DNA of 64,000 nucleotides from Lithospermum erythrorhizon (taxonomy: Eukaryota > Streptophyta > Magnoliopsida > Boraginales > Boraginaceae). The DNA is taken from assembly GCA_019722365.1 (NCBI GenBank), contig JADFUC010000725.1, positions 62,001 to 126,000 on the forward strand. The letters run 5' to 3'. Made by a program: the position numbers and the translations under genes. The notes under the pieces were generated by a model, which saw only the letters and a list, made by a program, of their open reading frames with translations, was not told the origin of the DNA and made no database searches. Numbering within the stretch: position 1 is the stretch's first letter; every line of letters starts with the position of its first letter. Positions 32,863-43,978 of this stretch are shown here, piece after piece.

Positions 32863-33138
32863 AGTTAATACCCGACTGCACGTGTGTGTGTGTGATATGA
32901 TTTGATTTGTACTACTCATACCACCAAGATGCATCTTCTTTCTCGAAGCTCATCTCATAAGAACTCCAATGTTGCTGCAGCTTGACCCTGGGCAATTGGG
33001 ACGGGCGAATTCAAATGGGAAGTTTTCTGAGCACGTGAGTGAGGACAAACGTGGCCGAAAGACCCTGCGGTGGCTCTTGTGAGGCTACCATCAAATCTAA
33101 TAACGCACTGACCCGGGTGCTCCCGCCGGGGCGTTACA
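32863..33138 (+). mobile_element. Cassandra-like LTR with 5S rRNA-derived segment
   Basis: About 275 bp ending in GGGGCGTTACA. From about 32,918 it follows plant 5S rRNA: ATACCACCAAGATGCATC, TAAGAACTCCA, GCTTGACCCTGGGC, GGGACGGGCGAATTC and GGGAAGTTTTCTGAGC correspond in order to the 5S blocks ATACCA..GCA, CAGAACTCC, GCTTGGGC, GGATGGGTGACC and GGGAAGTCCTCGTG. 5S-derived LTRs are the defining feature of Cassandra terminal-repeat retrotransposons in miniature. The left boundary is uncertain: TTAATACCCG could be its own start or the first bases of a family A 3' LTR. Confidence 0.7.
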
Positions 33139-33530
33139 TACAAACTATTTTAAATATACTCAAATGTGTGACGATTCTCGGTACATCAGATTAATATCTT
33201 TTTAATTACATTTAAGAAAATTTTAAAATCCGTTTATTTGTATCTTTTTAAAGTCGTGTGACGTTTATAAGACATATGTATTAGGAAACATAAAACTAAT
33301 GTCATAGTTTCCATTTTTTTTTAGATAAATATTGTAGAGTCGCCTTAAAAAAGACACAACATTAAATAAAACAACATTAGTTATTCTAAATTAAACAAAA
33401 TAAAGATTATTCAAGATTAAATTGACCATAACTCAACTTAAAAGATACAACATTATTATGCTCTTAACATACCATTCAAACCAAAAATACTGACTTTAAA
33501 ATAGGTATTCAAAATGTTGTGACTGAGTTC
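33139..33530. other. AT-rich DNA 3' of the B3 relic
   Basis: Between the chimeric element and the B3-like gene. AT-rich, no coding potential. It would join directly to 25,632 before the 7.5-kb insertion. Confidence 0.4.
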
Positions 33531-33926
33531 CTAATACATATCGAATCGCATCAATTCACCTTCTATCACGCTCATCGCCTGAACAAATTGAAGCCAACCA
33601 TCCGTGCAGAACTTGGAGTGTTGTTGACTATTATTATAAGCACTACCATTTTCAATCGTGGCATTATAAGTTCTTCCATCACGGAATTGGAGCTTACAAT
33701 CTAGTTTCCACTTAAAGTTACTTCCCATCTACGAGCAAACTTTTCTGGTATTTCCTATTAAACAACAAGATAGAAAATATATATTAGGTATAGTAGATAT
33801 ATTAACAAACCAAACCAATTAACAAAACTACAAAATATATCTTACTAATCGAGGATTTGAAGGATCCAACATCCACGCAATGAATTTGCCAAGCTCAACA
33901 GTTTGAATATTACGTCTACCTGACAT
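33531..33926 (-). pseudogene. B3 DNA-binding domain protein, two exons, one frameshift
   Basis: Exon 1 (33,926-33,846) encodes MSGRRNIQTVELGKF and ends DPSNPRL before a GTAAGA donor. A 91-bp intron ends in TTTAATAG at 33,755. Exon 2 opens EIPEKFARRWEV, then after a one-base shift WKLDCKLQFRDGR and TDGWLQFVQAMSVIEGEL, finishing with RFDMY-stop at 33,531. The order IP.KFAR, W.V/KL, DGW..FV and EGE..RF matches the plant B3 fold (REM-like, single domain). A TATAAAAT box lies about 62 bp upstream of the ATG. Exon 2 is 224 nt, so the frame is broken. The promoter side carries the same motif array as the GRF relic's promoter. Confidence 0.6.
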
Positions 33927-33986
33927 TCTATACTACAAAAAAATCTTTGAAATTTTTAGAATGTAAAATGTGAATGTCTATTAGCC

Positions 33987-33994
33987 ATTTTATA
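33987..33994 (-). promoter_or_regulatory. Putative TATA box of the B3-like gene
   Basis: TATAAAAT on the minus strand, 61-68 bp upstream of the ATG at 33,926. Inferred from position. Confidence 0.45.
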
Positions 33995-33995
33995 G

Positions 33996-34740
33996 TGTAA
34001 AATTGTATGTGGTACACCAGAAAAATGTCACACAACTGCCATAAAATTCAAATGCATTAATGCCACTGACACACTCTTATATTTTGTCTCGTTTCTTTAA
34101 GAAATTATCACAAAATAATGCAAACGTCACACTAATACCTCACATATGTCGATGACTTGAACGGTCAAATCGAACATAACGTCACCAACCTACCACTACT
34201 CGACAAATAAAATATCCAGAGAAATATAACGCCACATAAATGCCATCACTGTGCTTCAAGAAATATGATTGGCAAATTAAAAAATTAGTTAATATTAATA
34301 TGAGAATATTAAGGTAATTTAAATGTAGATATGTAATTTATGATTAAATTATTGAAAAACGTCACATCAATGACACCAAAAATTGAATTAATTTCCTGAA
34401 TAATTTAAACGTTTATTCAAGTAAAATATAAAGTCACATATATGCCATTAACTAAAGTTTCAAGAAAATATAATTAGAAAATTGAAAAATTAGTTAATAT
34501 TGATATGAGAAATTATAAAAAATTATGGTTATTAGTGTTGTTAATTATAAATAACGTCACACTAATGACACATAGTTAACAATAAATAATGTTAATTTCA
34601 TTTACGCCACAATTATGTCACACACAAAATGATCAGATTTGTTAAGGTATCAGAATTTGTAAGATTATAAGGATAACATCTCAATTATGTCATATGGTTA
34701 CGAATATCGTGACCTTTTGGTGGCATATTTGTCCTGAAAA
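33996..34740 (-). repeat. Right subterminal motif array of the CACTA-like unit
   Basis: At least seven copies visible on the + strand: AACGTCACACTAATACCTCA (34,133), AACGTCACCAACCTACC (34,180), AACGCCACATAAATGCCAT, AACGTCACATCAATGACACC, AAAGTCACATATATGCCATT, AACGTCACACTAATGACACA and TACGCCACAATTATGTCACA. Spacing is irregular (roughly 50-100 bp). Longer shared spacers such as AAAAATTAGTTAATATTRATATGAGAA occur twice (near 34,280 and 34,490). It lies upstream of the B3 relic and continues past the copia insertion. Confidence 0.65.
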
Positions 34741-34793
34741 TACTTGAGGTTCTTAAGACAAGTTTTCAAGGTACACATTTATTACATAATGCT

Positions 34794-35766
34794 TGATGGA
34801 AAATACTATGGATATAGGAGTATAAATACAAATCCATAATTCCAGGGATCTTAAAGTGCTTACTACATTATTAAACAAAAACATATAATTACAATATATG
34901 AACACAAGATTTCATACCAAGCAAATGGGAGTAAATTCCACCAAACTGACACGCTTCAAATTCACAACGTGGGAATTTGACTCCTCAGCTCCTTGTTGTA
35001 ATATCAATCGTATGATATCTCTAGTTGGTCCACACCAGGAAAGGTTGAATCAAGAACCGATTTATGCTAGTAAACAAATCAACAAAACCAAATCAAGAAA
35101 AATTGAGAATTTTGGCTGGCTTACTAGGTTTTTATGAAGATTTTCTAAAAATTATGTCATGAAACTCCTAAAGTTTGCTTATATAGGCTAGGTAAAAACA
35201 AGCCCGATAAGAACCCTAAGTATTATTAATTTCGTTAACTCTATTAGTTCAAGTACATTACCACGAAGTTTAATGAAGTTGAACTATTTAATTAGCTTAA
35301 TTAAATAGTAATGATTCAATATCAATAATCTTTCAAATTATTGATAAATACTAAAATTACTCGATCCAATTAAATAACTATTTAATTGATTCTATTTGTT
35401 CAATCGATATTCTACATAAAATGTAGAACCCTTGTAATTGAGACACATTTCAATTATACAGTTCCTCTTTAATTTACATATGAAATATAACTCGGACAAC
35501 GCCACCGTATGTGTGTGATTCCTAGGCTCGATAATAGTAAGTTGTATAATAATAATTGACCAATTACTATTATTATAACGACACGAGTAAGATCTAGCAA
35601 TCGCCATAACCCTTAAATTATCATGAGAACTCACTAGTAATATACAATTACTAAGTTGAACACTAAGTTCGATATAATCACATTTAACCTTAACTGTAAA
35701 TGAATTGCTACACAATCACGCAGAACGGGCATAATAAACGGAATCAATTCTCATTGATTTCCAACA
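34794..35766 (-). mobile_element. 3' LTR of copia element 1
   Basis: Reads TGTTGGAAATCAATGAGAA... on the minus strand and ends TTTTCCATCA. Partner of 42,529-43,503. On the minus strand a purine tract (GGGCAAGTGGGAG, 35,767-35,779) directly precedes it. Confidence 0.85.
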
Positions 35767-36849
35767 CTCCCACTTGCCCTCGGATGATTATCTACACCTT
35801 TATCAATGCCATCTCTAGTCGTAGGCTAACCATAAGAAGTGTGTCATGAAACACCCACAACTTTTTTTACTCGGTATGAATCGAATAAGCATTTACGGCG
35901 TCCCCATAAACTAATCAAGCACTAACCGTATGTAGAGGCTCGAGATCTTCCTTGTATATCCAGACGGACAAATCCCTCCCAAGTCAACATCTATCGCCAC
36001 ATTCATCATAGTGGACCCAACATATGCCGTTATAATCCCGATTAAGGCGCACGCTCGTCATAGTCAAAGTACGTAGCTCAGATAATACGATAGTCATATA
36101 TCGTAGGTTCAAGAATAAATCGACGAACCTAAAATTCCCAAAACAAATGTCATGTGACGTATATACATATCTTCTATGAATTGCTTCTACCATACTACCC
36201 TCAAATACCGTGACCGCAAACTCTACCTGTATTGATCTATCCTCAAGAGTTATGCGATCAATCTTGATCACTAATCAAAATACCACGTTAGTCATATGAC
36301 GCCGTCGCCAAACTATCAAGATTCCAATTCAAGGCCTTCTTGGCTATCCTATGTTTCTGAAGCCAAGAGTGTAATTAACAAGCCATGTTACCTCTAGAGA
36401 AACATAGACCAACCTAGGGATTTAACATTTCACTCATCGAGGATATACCATATGTATATTATATGTAAATTTAAAGATATGTATTATTAAATAAATATAT
36501 TAAAATATAAGAAGAATATTCAAATATTTGTTCACATAACACAATAGATACATACTGACCCCACTATACTGCTAACATCACCAGCGACATCCTGCCTAAG
36601 ACCCATGCTCGGCCGCAGACGCTCATCACGCTTTTGCCCCGACTTAGTGGTTCAAGAGTGGGTCATGATTGCCTCTGCTTCTACTTTACAAGCATATCTC
36701 TAATCAGTGATACATTCTGAGCACGTGCTTAGACTCGTGATGTGCCTGTGGTTCCTTAGCTTCGAGCTATCGCCCAAAGATTGCCACAAAGCAACTCCGC
36801 CGGTCCCTCAACGCTAAAAATTACCACCTGCCCGGGTCACGAACTTCTT

Positions 36850-39008
36850 TATCCAACATGCTTTAGCGGTTTCCAGACGCTGCGATGTACTCAGATTTCG
36901 TGGTAGAATCGGTAACAAGACTGCTTAACTCCTCCTTAAGATACTCTGCCCAAATCATTGAGACAAAAATACATACCCGCATCAGAACGATAATGCCTCC
37001 GCTTGAAAACCCAAGGCCGGTGTACCCTCACATCATAACTCTTCATCTCCACCATAGCACGCCAAGAAAGCATCTAGTTCTTCTCAGATACTTCAAGATG
37101 TCTCTGCACCGCAATCCAAAGGGCTTTCATCCTGGATTAGCTGGCATCTATCGGTTACACTTAGCGCATAAGACACACGTCTAGTGCACAACATGGTACA
37201 CATGATGGATCCTATAGCCGAAGCGTATAGTATGTTTATTTATCTCCGGCTCATCTCGTAACTAGTAGTGACAATCGCGTTTCCGAGTTGAACCCATGTC
37301 AGCTGGGAGATTACCCTTCTTGGACTTACCATGTTGAATCTTTGGCAAGACCTTATTCACATGTGTTATCCCGACAAAGTCCAATCAGCTTTCTCCCCGG
37401 CTCGATCTCGGTGATCTTTATTCCAAGTATATATTGTAAGCCGCTAAGTCCTTCATTGAGAACATTTGCACAAATTAACTTGACCGAGTTTACTAACTCT
37501 AATGTTGTTTGAATGATAAGTATGTCATCTATTACGTCAAAGACTATGAATGATACATAACTCCCACTTACCTTCTTGTATACACAAGATTCTTCTTCGC
37601 TTCGATGAAACGAAACTCTTTTGATTGATTCATCAAACGATTCCAATCGCGGATGCTCGCTAAGACCATAAATGACTTTTAACTTGCATACCTCTTAGAT
37701 CCTTTAGACATGTAAAGCCCCAGGTTGTACCATGTACATATCTTTCCTCTAAATTTCCATTCAGAAAAGTTTAGTCTTTACATCCATTCGTGATTTTGCA
37801 AGTCATGAAACGCAGAAGAATGGCTAAGATTATCCGGACGGATTTAAGCATAGCCACCGGGCGACTAAGTTTCGCCATAGTCCAATTGCGGTACTTGCTT
37901 GAAACCTTCCCTTACAAGTCTAGCTTTGAAAACATCAACGCTTCCGCTTTATCATGCTTCTTCTAAATACCCATTTACATTCAAAACCCTTCATTTTGGT
38001 ACACATAGAATCCATCTCTTATCGCATGGCTATTTTTGCCATTTGTCAAGATCCTTATTCATTGCTTCTTTGTAAGAAGTGGCCTCTGCCACTTAATGAT
38101 GAAAGCTTCACTCATACCAAATAATACTGCGGGCGATCCCCGCTGACTCAGAGTCGGGTTCTTCCACGCTTCTCGTGGATCAAGAACCGGCCTTCTATGA
38201 AAGAAGCGTTCTAATTCATGTGGGCGTGTCGATGCCTCGCATTAGATGCATCAACATTGACTTCATCGCCTTGAGCTTCATCAAGATGAACACCATTACT
38301 TCTAGTCCTTTTCTCTGACAAATATTCCTTTTCAAGGAATACCCCTGCTCTAGCAAATTAAGATTTTATTCTCTCCTTCGTGTAGAAGTAAGAATCAACT
38401 AACTATTTCTTGGATATCCTATGAAATAAGATTTTATCGCATTTGGGCTCAAGTTTATCTTTGTTAATCTCTTAACATAAGCTTCACAGCCTCCAAATCT
38501 TTAGAAAACCCAACTTGCTAATCTTTCCCAAACCATGCTCATGGGAGTTTTATCTGCCGACTTCGTTGGACATCTGCTAAGGTAAAGGCCGCTTAGAAGT
38601 GCATATCCCTTAAATTAATCGTTGATCGATAGTTATCAAGGATCGAACCATATCAAGAAGGGTTCATTTCTCCTCCGGACACGCCATTATGCCGTGGGCA
38701 TTCGGCCGGAGTGAGTTGTGAAACAATACCACACTCTAAGATGAAAGTATCAACTCGTGACTCAAATATTCTTCACCTCATCGATCGAGAATCTTTATTG
38801 TCTTGTTCAATTGGTTTTGTACTTCATTTTGGAACTCCTTGAATTTCTCAAAGGACTCGTGTTTGTGTCTCATCAGATACACAAAACCATATCTACTGTA
38901 GTCATCAGTAAATGTAACAAGCAGTTTATAACCTCCTCTTACAGATGTGTCTATTGGCCCACATACACGTGCTGTGCATGATCCCCACAAATCACTTGTC
39001 CTTTTCAC
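36850..39008 (-). pseudogene. Copia pol relic: integrase, RT, RNase H
   Basis: Read on the minus strand from 39,008: CGPIDTSVRGGYKLLVTFTD, SRYGFVYLMRHK and FEKFKEFQNEVQNQL are the copia integrase core (38,778-39,008). A degraded linker and RT N-terminal region follow (about 37,680-38,100). RT at 37,353-37,646 shows EESCVYKKVSGSYVSF, the catalytic loop as DVIDDILII (expected YVDDILLI), LQYILGIKI and LIGLCRDNT. 37,280-37,350 keeps HGKSKKGNLP. Around 37,130-37,240 MLCTRRVSYALSVTDR marks the region before RNase H. Frames shift repeatedly; the stop and the end of RNase H are not resolvable. Confidence 0.8.
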
Positions 39009-39639
39009 AAGCTGCTGAAAGGCATTTTAATATTTTGCCCAAAAAGGCAAGACTAATTTATCGTATTTATTCATAATCTAAACCTTCAAGTATTCCACCG
39101 GAGCCGAGCTTCTTGATTCGGTTCTCGTTAATGTGACCTAGTCTGGGCAATGCCATAGGTATGTTTGTCAAGTTGTTAGGCTTATTCCGCTTTTAAGTTT
39201 ATGTTACATGACTCATTAATCATGCTCCAAAAACGTATAGACCATTTTTTGAAGGAGGCAGACCAAATGCTACTCCCATTCCCGCCGATCCTAAATTATC
39301 GATCTATTGAAATGAAAACCATCATTATTCAAAATGTAAATAGAAATAATATTCCCGCAAATCACAGTACACAAAGAAACCGGGAGATAAAGTTCAAAAC
39401 AAGGCTCGGGGCAATTAAACTAATGGATCCTACTCATGGGCCGCAACCTTCGCGCCATTTCCCACACGCAGTATCCATTTCCTCTTTCGAGTCTTCTACT
39501 TGACATGAAGTTCTCGCATATTACTTTAATAAATATGAGAACTACAAACTGTGTCTAGCACTCCACGGCAGAATTAGAAGTTGTACAAACTTCAATAACA
39601 TACATACCAGTAGGCTGAGCGGTCGTGAGACCATTCTTC

Positions 39640-40433
39640 CTATCATCTCGTGGAATCCCCGCAGTCGACTTCAAAGGACTCCGTGCTCGCAATAATGACA
39701 CTTGTCATCCTTCCTAGCTCCTCCCTTTCCAGCAACCTTGGGATTACTAGAACCCTTGGCCTTGCCGGTAAACTTCTTTCTTTTCTGAATTTCTTCTGTT
39801 TGGGACCACCAAAAGAGAAGCGAGTAGTTTTAGTCTTACCTAAAAGTTCGCCTCAAGATTCGTGATCATCTTATGCAGCCTGCTTAGAGATAACTCAAAC
39901 TTGTGCATATTGAAGTTCAAGACAACCGAGAGAATTTGTCCGGAAGAGACTTCGTGATGAGATCCACAACCGCTCTTTGGAGAGACACCGGTGCCTGTGG
40001 CGCTGAGTCGATCGACCAAGCCAATCATTTTAATGATACGAGGGCTTCATGGGCTCGTCCGTTTCAATTTTGTCAGTCTACGGTAGAGCACATACGTTGT
40101 CATATCTCTCGCTTTCTAGCTTTCTTTCGAATAATTCCTCGTTGCCGCATATGCAATATGCCGCCACCTTTCATATTGAGTTTCGGGAGTCCATGTTCAT
40201 ATTGACAAGAGACATTGGACATCCACAAAGACGTACTTGTACTTTTGTGGGATCACCACGGGAGGCACTATTAGGTTTCAAGGAACCTTATTTGCTCAAA
40301 GACGTATTCAGCCTCTCTTGCTTGATAATGATTTCCTCAAGTTTCGAGACCACTCACAAAATTGAAGAGCCCAAATTTTGCACTTTTCAAGTGTCAGCGG
40401 CTTAATTCTTAGAGTAGCAATAGTGGTAGCCAT
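39640..40433 (-). pseudogene. Copia gag relic
   Basis: Minus strand from the ATG at 40,433: MATTIATLRIKPLTLEKCKIW and WSRNLRKS match the usual gag start (EKDKL.G.NF.DW.RNLR). At 39,840-40,030, VVLNFNMHKFELSLSRLHKMI corresponds to the NFNMH..E.TL.ELH.ML block. Around 39,690-39,800 a Lys/Gly-rich stretch (KFTGKAKGSSNPK) leads to KDDKCHYCEHG, the first half of a CCHC zinc knuckle whose second half is broken. Several frameshifts. Confidence 0.75.
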
Positions 40434-42513
40434 ATTAATTCTCCTACAAGAATAAGTAAATAAATAAACTCAAGAACTATCATGCTAAAAATTATTTTAC
40501 AAATAAAATTGAAAAGTAAATACTAATACTTCAAATCTCACGAATATATTAGTATCAAGACCTATTACATTGCACCAAATGGCAACACCGCATACATTTT
40601 GATCCAAAGATAATAGTAGGTTGTCAACCAATTATGTAAAACTACATAATTTGTGTCAGCCAGCATCTCTTACAAGATGCTACCCAACATTTGTATCTCT
40701 CAAAAACCGTTAACCATACCAATTAAACCAAAGTGTTACTTGGATTGGATCATCTCGAAAGCCCACAACGTTAGGTGGAAATCACTTCAACATGATCCAT
40801 TGTCATATCAAATGCAACATTGTAACACCCGCCATCACGGTGCCCACTGACGCAATCGACAAGACAACTTTAAAATTGGCTTCTGATACTTTGCTTAAAC
40901 TTTAATTGGTAAGATTATTATTACTTTGTTTTTAATTTACTCATGCATACTAGCACATAATCGCCAACATACGCAACATGAAAAATAAACAAGTAATGCA
41001 TTATCTGAGATATACGATATGGCCTCTAGAACCTATTACAAGTATTTATCAAATACTAACATAAGTCCTAATTCTGTATCTTGTACTTCCTCATTCATCC
41101 GAGTCCACTAAGTACCACCACCGTGAAATGATCTTCTTTAAATATCTTCTCACTTTACAATATTTATATACTAACCTATCTTAGACGCCTTTTGCAAGCT
41201 TGTGGGTAAAACAAAAATAAATAAATAGAAGAAAATACGACTGTATGTCATTTACAACATTTCGTTCAGAAAGGAAAAATACATAAATGGGCCATATCTA
41301 TATACCTCCATTCCGGGCCACCATTACAAAATATATGCATTTTATTAAATCATATAAATGAACTTAATAAATATTTTAAATGGCATAGAAAATGCATTGC
41401 TTGTAATTATCAAATTAATTAATCCATGTAATTACACATATTAAAATTAATTAATATAAACTCAATTATCATACACATGTAAATTAATAATTATTACCAA
41501 TAATTATTAACTATATACATATTGTAGAAAAATATTTATCACAAATATATTCTAAAATATATATTAAGTAGTAAACTATTATCATAATTGTTATATCACT
41601 TTTAAAATTAATTTAAAAGGATATAATATAAAGGAAATTAATTAATTGTCATCACAATTAATATAATCAATTAGGTGATTAAAATGACAAATAATCAATA
41701 AAAACCGAATATAACTAGTCCCATAATTTTAGGGAAACCAAAATAAGGAATAAATTCGGAATTAGGTTTTCAAAATTGGGCACTCGCTATTTGGTACCAA
41801 AATGGGGTTTTCAAATGAAAAATAATCGACACGCAGCGCCGCTGTAGGCCGCCGTCCCGCCGGCTATTTTTTAACGCCTAATCCGACACCGACGCGCCCG
41901 TAGGTCGCCGGAAGTCGGTCGGGCCGATTTATGGTAATATTTCCATATTTAACTCGGTTTTTCAGATTTAATACCCGTTTGTAAAATCTCTGTTTTGGAG
42001 GATTTAAGTTTTTCAAAATTTATGAAATTTGGAACAAGTTAAACTTCATAATTTTATTCAACAAATCTCCACTGGTCGTTCATAAAATAAATTTTTCATA
42101 TTTAATTATTAATTAAATGTTCTAAATCTCAAAATAGTTTCTTGGAGGCACTTAGAAAAAAAATCCAAAATCATCAAATTTAATGGAGATCTTCTTAAGC
42201 AAGCATTCGTATTCTTGAAAAAATTAGTTTGTAATTTTAAAAAAAAATTCACACCCCAAACACATTTTACAAAAACTGCTTTTGAAACAAAAACCAATAA
42301 AATGTCCTTAATTTATGAAACAAAATCCATAAGTTAACAAAATACATAATACATCATCATAAACTTGTAACACATGTAAATCAATAATCAAAAAACATGG
42401 TGATTTATTCTCATCATATATTTATCAATTAAATATATGAACAAGAATTAATCAAATAAAATTGATAAAACAAAACAAGTATAAAAATAAATAATGTAAA
42501 AAGCAATTTAATT
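40434..42513 (-). other. Long 5' leader of copia element 1
   Basis: About 2.1 kb without coding potential between primer site and gag. 40,560-40,900 matches 53,620-54,000 in copia element 2 (CCCACAACGTTAGGTGGAAA, CACTTCAACATGATYCAT, ACAACTTTAAAATTGGCT). A GC-rich block lies at 41,830-41,930. The rest is AT-rich. Confidence 0.65.
41830..41930 (-). other. GC-rich block in copia leader 1
   Basis: About 100 bp dense in CG dinucleotides (CACGCAGCGCCGCTGTAGGC, CGCCGGAAGTCGGTCGGGCC) inside strongly AT-rich leader, 600-700 bp from the 5' LTR. Blocks at similar positions occur at 55,130-55,265 and 45,020-45,530. Confidence 0.7.
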
Positions 42514-42527
42514 CGCCCATGATGCCA
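42514..42527 (-). promoter_or_regulatory. Primer-binding site of copia element 1
   Basis: Minus-strand TGGCATCATGGGCG one base inside the 5' LTR, a diverged TGGTATCAGAGC-type site. Confidence 0.55.
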
Positions 42528-42528
42528 C

Positions 42529-43503
42529 CGATGGAAAATACTATGGATATAAGGAGTATAAATATAAACTATAATTCCAGGATCTTAAAGCTTACTACAT
42601 TATTATACAAAACATATAATTACAATATATTTATCAGAGTACTTGGCTAAATAAATGAGTAAATTCTACCAAAAGCACACGCTCAAATCACAACATACTT
42701 GACTTCCTTCAGCTCCCTTTTTGTTGCAATATCAATCGTATGATATCTCTAGTTGGTCCACACCAGAAAGGTCAATCAAGAACCGATTTATGCTGGGTGA
42801 AATGCGCCGAACAAAAAACTAAAAACCCAAGTTAAAATTTTGGAGAATTTCGCTGTTACTTAGGGTTTTTTATGAAAAGATTTTCTAAAAAAATTATGTC
42901 AAGGAAAAACCCTAAAGTTTGCTTTTATATAAGGCCAGTTAAAAACAAGCCCGATAAGAACTCATAAGTATAATACTGCTAATCCTATTAGTTCGCTAAG
43001 ACACTATCAGCTTTTGAAACTATTTAATTAGCTTTTAATTAAATAGTAATGAGTCAATATCAATAATTTTCAAGTTATTGATAAATACTAAAATTACTAA
43101 CTAAATTAAATAACCTGCTTAATTGATTCTGTCAATTCTATATTCTACATGTCGTAATCTTGTAATCGGTGAGCTACATTTCAATTATACAGCTTTCTTA
43201 ATTTCATACATGAAATATAATCAACATCACCGTATGTGTGTGACTCTTCTAGGCTCGTATATTAGTAAGCTGTATGTCAATAATAAATTGACCAATTACT
43301 ATTATTATAATTACTAACGAGTAAAGATCTAGCACCGCCTACAACCCCCTTAAATTATCAGCGAGAACCCACACTAGTAATATGCAATTACTAAGTTGAA
43401 CACTAAGTTCTCGAGCAATCACATTTTAACCAACTGTAAAATGAATCGATACAATTGTCGCAACGGCATAATGTCCTGAATCAATTCTCATCGATTTCCA
43501 ACA
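42529..43503 (-). mobile_element. 5' LTR of copia element 1
   Basis: 975 bp, partner of 34,794-35,766. Both share GGAAAATACTATGGATATA and AATATCAATCGTATGATATC. They differ by many one- to few-base indels. Confidence 0.85.
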
Positions 43504-43508
43504 ATGCC

Positions 43509-43706
43509 ACAATAACATCATACTATTTTTGCCAGGAAAACTGTTACGCCACACAAATGTCACTATGTTGCCAGTAATTTTTTACTCGAAATTTTTTGCT
43601 TGTCTTCATTATTATCTCTTTAATGCTTTTAGTAATGCTCACATACCTCGTGACATTTATGTGGTGATTTTGATTAATGTCATAAATGCTCATTTTTCTA
43701 GTAGTG
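43509..43706 (-). mobile_element. CACTA (En/Spm) right terminus
   Basis: On the minus strand the edge reads CACTACTAGAAAAATGAGC, a canonical CACTA terminal inverted repeat start. Inside are CATTTATGACATTAATC, CACCACATAAATGTCACGAG and GTGACATTTGTGTGGCGT, copies of the subterminal motif seen at 34,000-34,740 and 24,773-25,022. The sequence joins to 34,793 once the copia element is removed. The left terminus was not identified with confidence, so the 3-bp target duplication cannot be tested. Confidence 0.7.
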
Positions 43707-43978
43707 ATCTTATCTTTATTTGGGAAACATTTGTTTGATTCTCGAGCAACACATTCCTATCTATCCACAAGTTTTTCACACTATATTCCTTTATCTCGAT
43801 AAAATTTTTTCTTTCCCCTTGTATTTGATACTCGTGTAGGAAAATTTGTCATGATTTCAGAAGTACTTAGAAATTGTCCTTTATGTTCGAATCCAAGATA
43901 TTAGATTCAGAAATGCCCGTTGAACAATTAAATTGATCAACAGATGAACATTCAATTATAAGTTCAATATATATTAAT
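43707..43978. other. Intergenic DNA outside the CACTA terminus
   Basis: AT-rich. GTTGAACAATTAAATTGATCA at 43,919 resembles the LTR start at 43,979 (TGTTAAACAATTAAATTTAG), a possible short duplication. No gene. Confidence 0.3.

Larger units (their letters stand above)
25633..33138 (+). mobile_element. Tekay-type gypsy element ending in a Cassandra-like LTR (7.5 kb, TSD TACAA)
   Basis: The left edge is the family A LTR (TGTAATAA), the interior carries primer site, protease, RT, RNase H, integrase and chromodomain remnants in gypsy order, and the right edge is a Cassandra-like LTR ending GCGTTACA. TACAA occurs immediately outside both edges (25,628-25,632 and 33,139-33,143). No family A 3' LTR is present beyond at most about 12 bp. 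Either the element integrated as a chimera or two elements recombined after insertion; the matching duplication favours a single unit but does not prove it. Confidence 0.6.
34794..43503 (-). mobile_element. Ty1/copia element with both LTRs (8.7 kb)
   Basis: LTRs of 973 and 975 bp bound an interior with copia gag, integrase, RT and RNase H remnants in the correct order on the minus strand. ATGCT (34,789-34,793) and ATGCC (43,504-43,508) flank it, a target duplication with one mismatch. RT, RNase H and gag motifs resemble the Angela/BARE-1-like group of copia elements (inference). Unusually, about 2.1 kb of leader separates primer site and gag. It is inserted inside the right end of the CACTA-like unit. 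Confidence 0.85.

Noticed and set aside
32915..33040. A functional 5S rRNA gene
   Set aside because: Only patchy 5S similarity, many indels, single copy, and located in a sequence with LTR-type ends; a Cassandra-like LTR explains it better.
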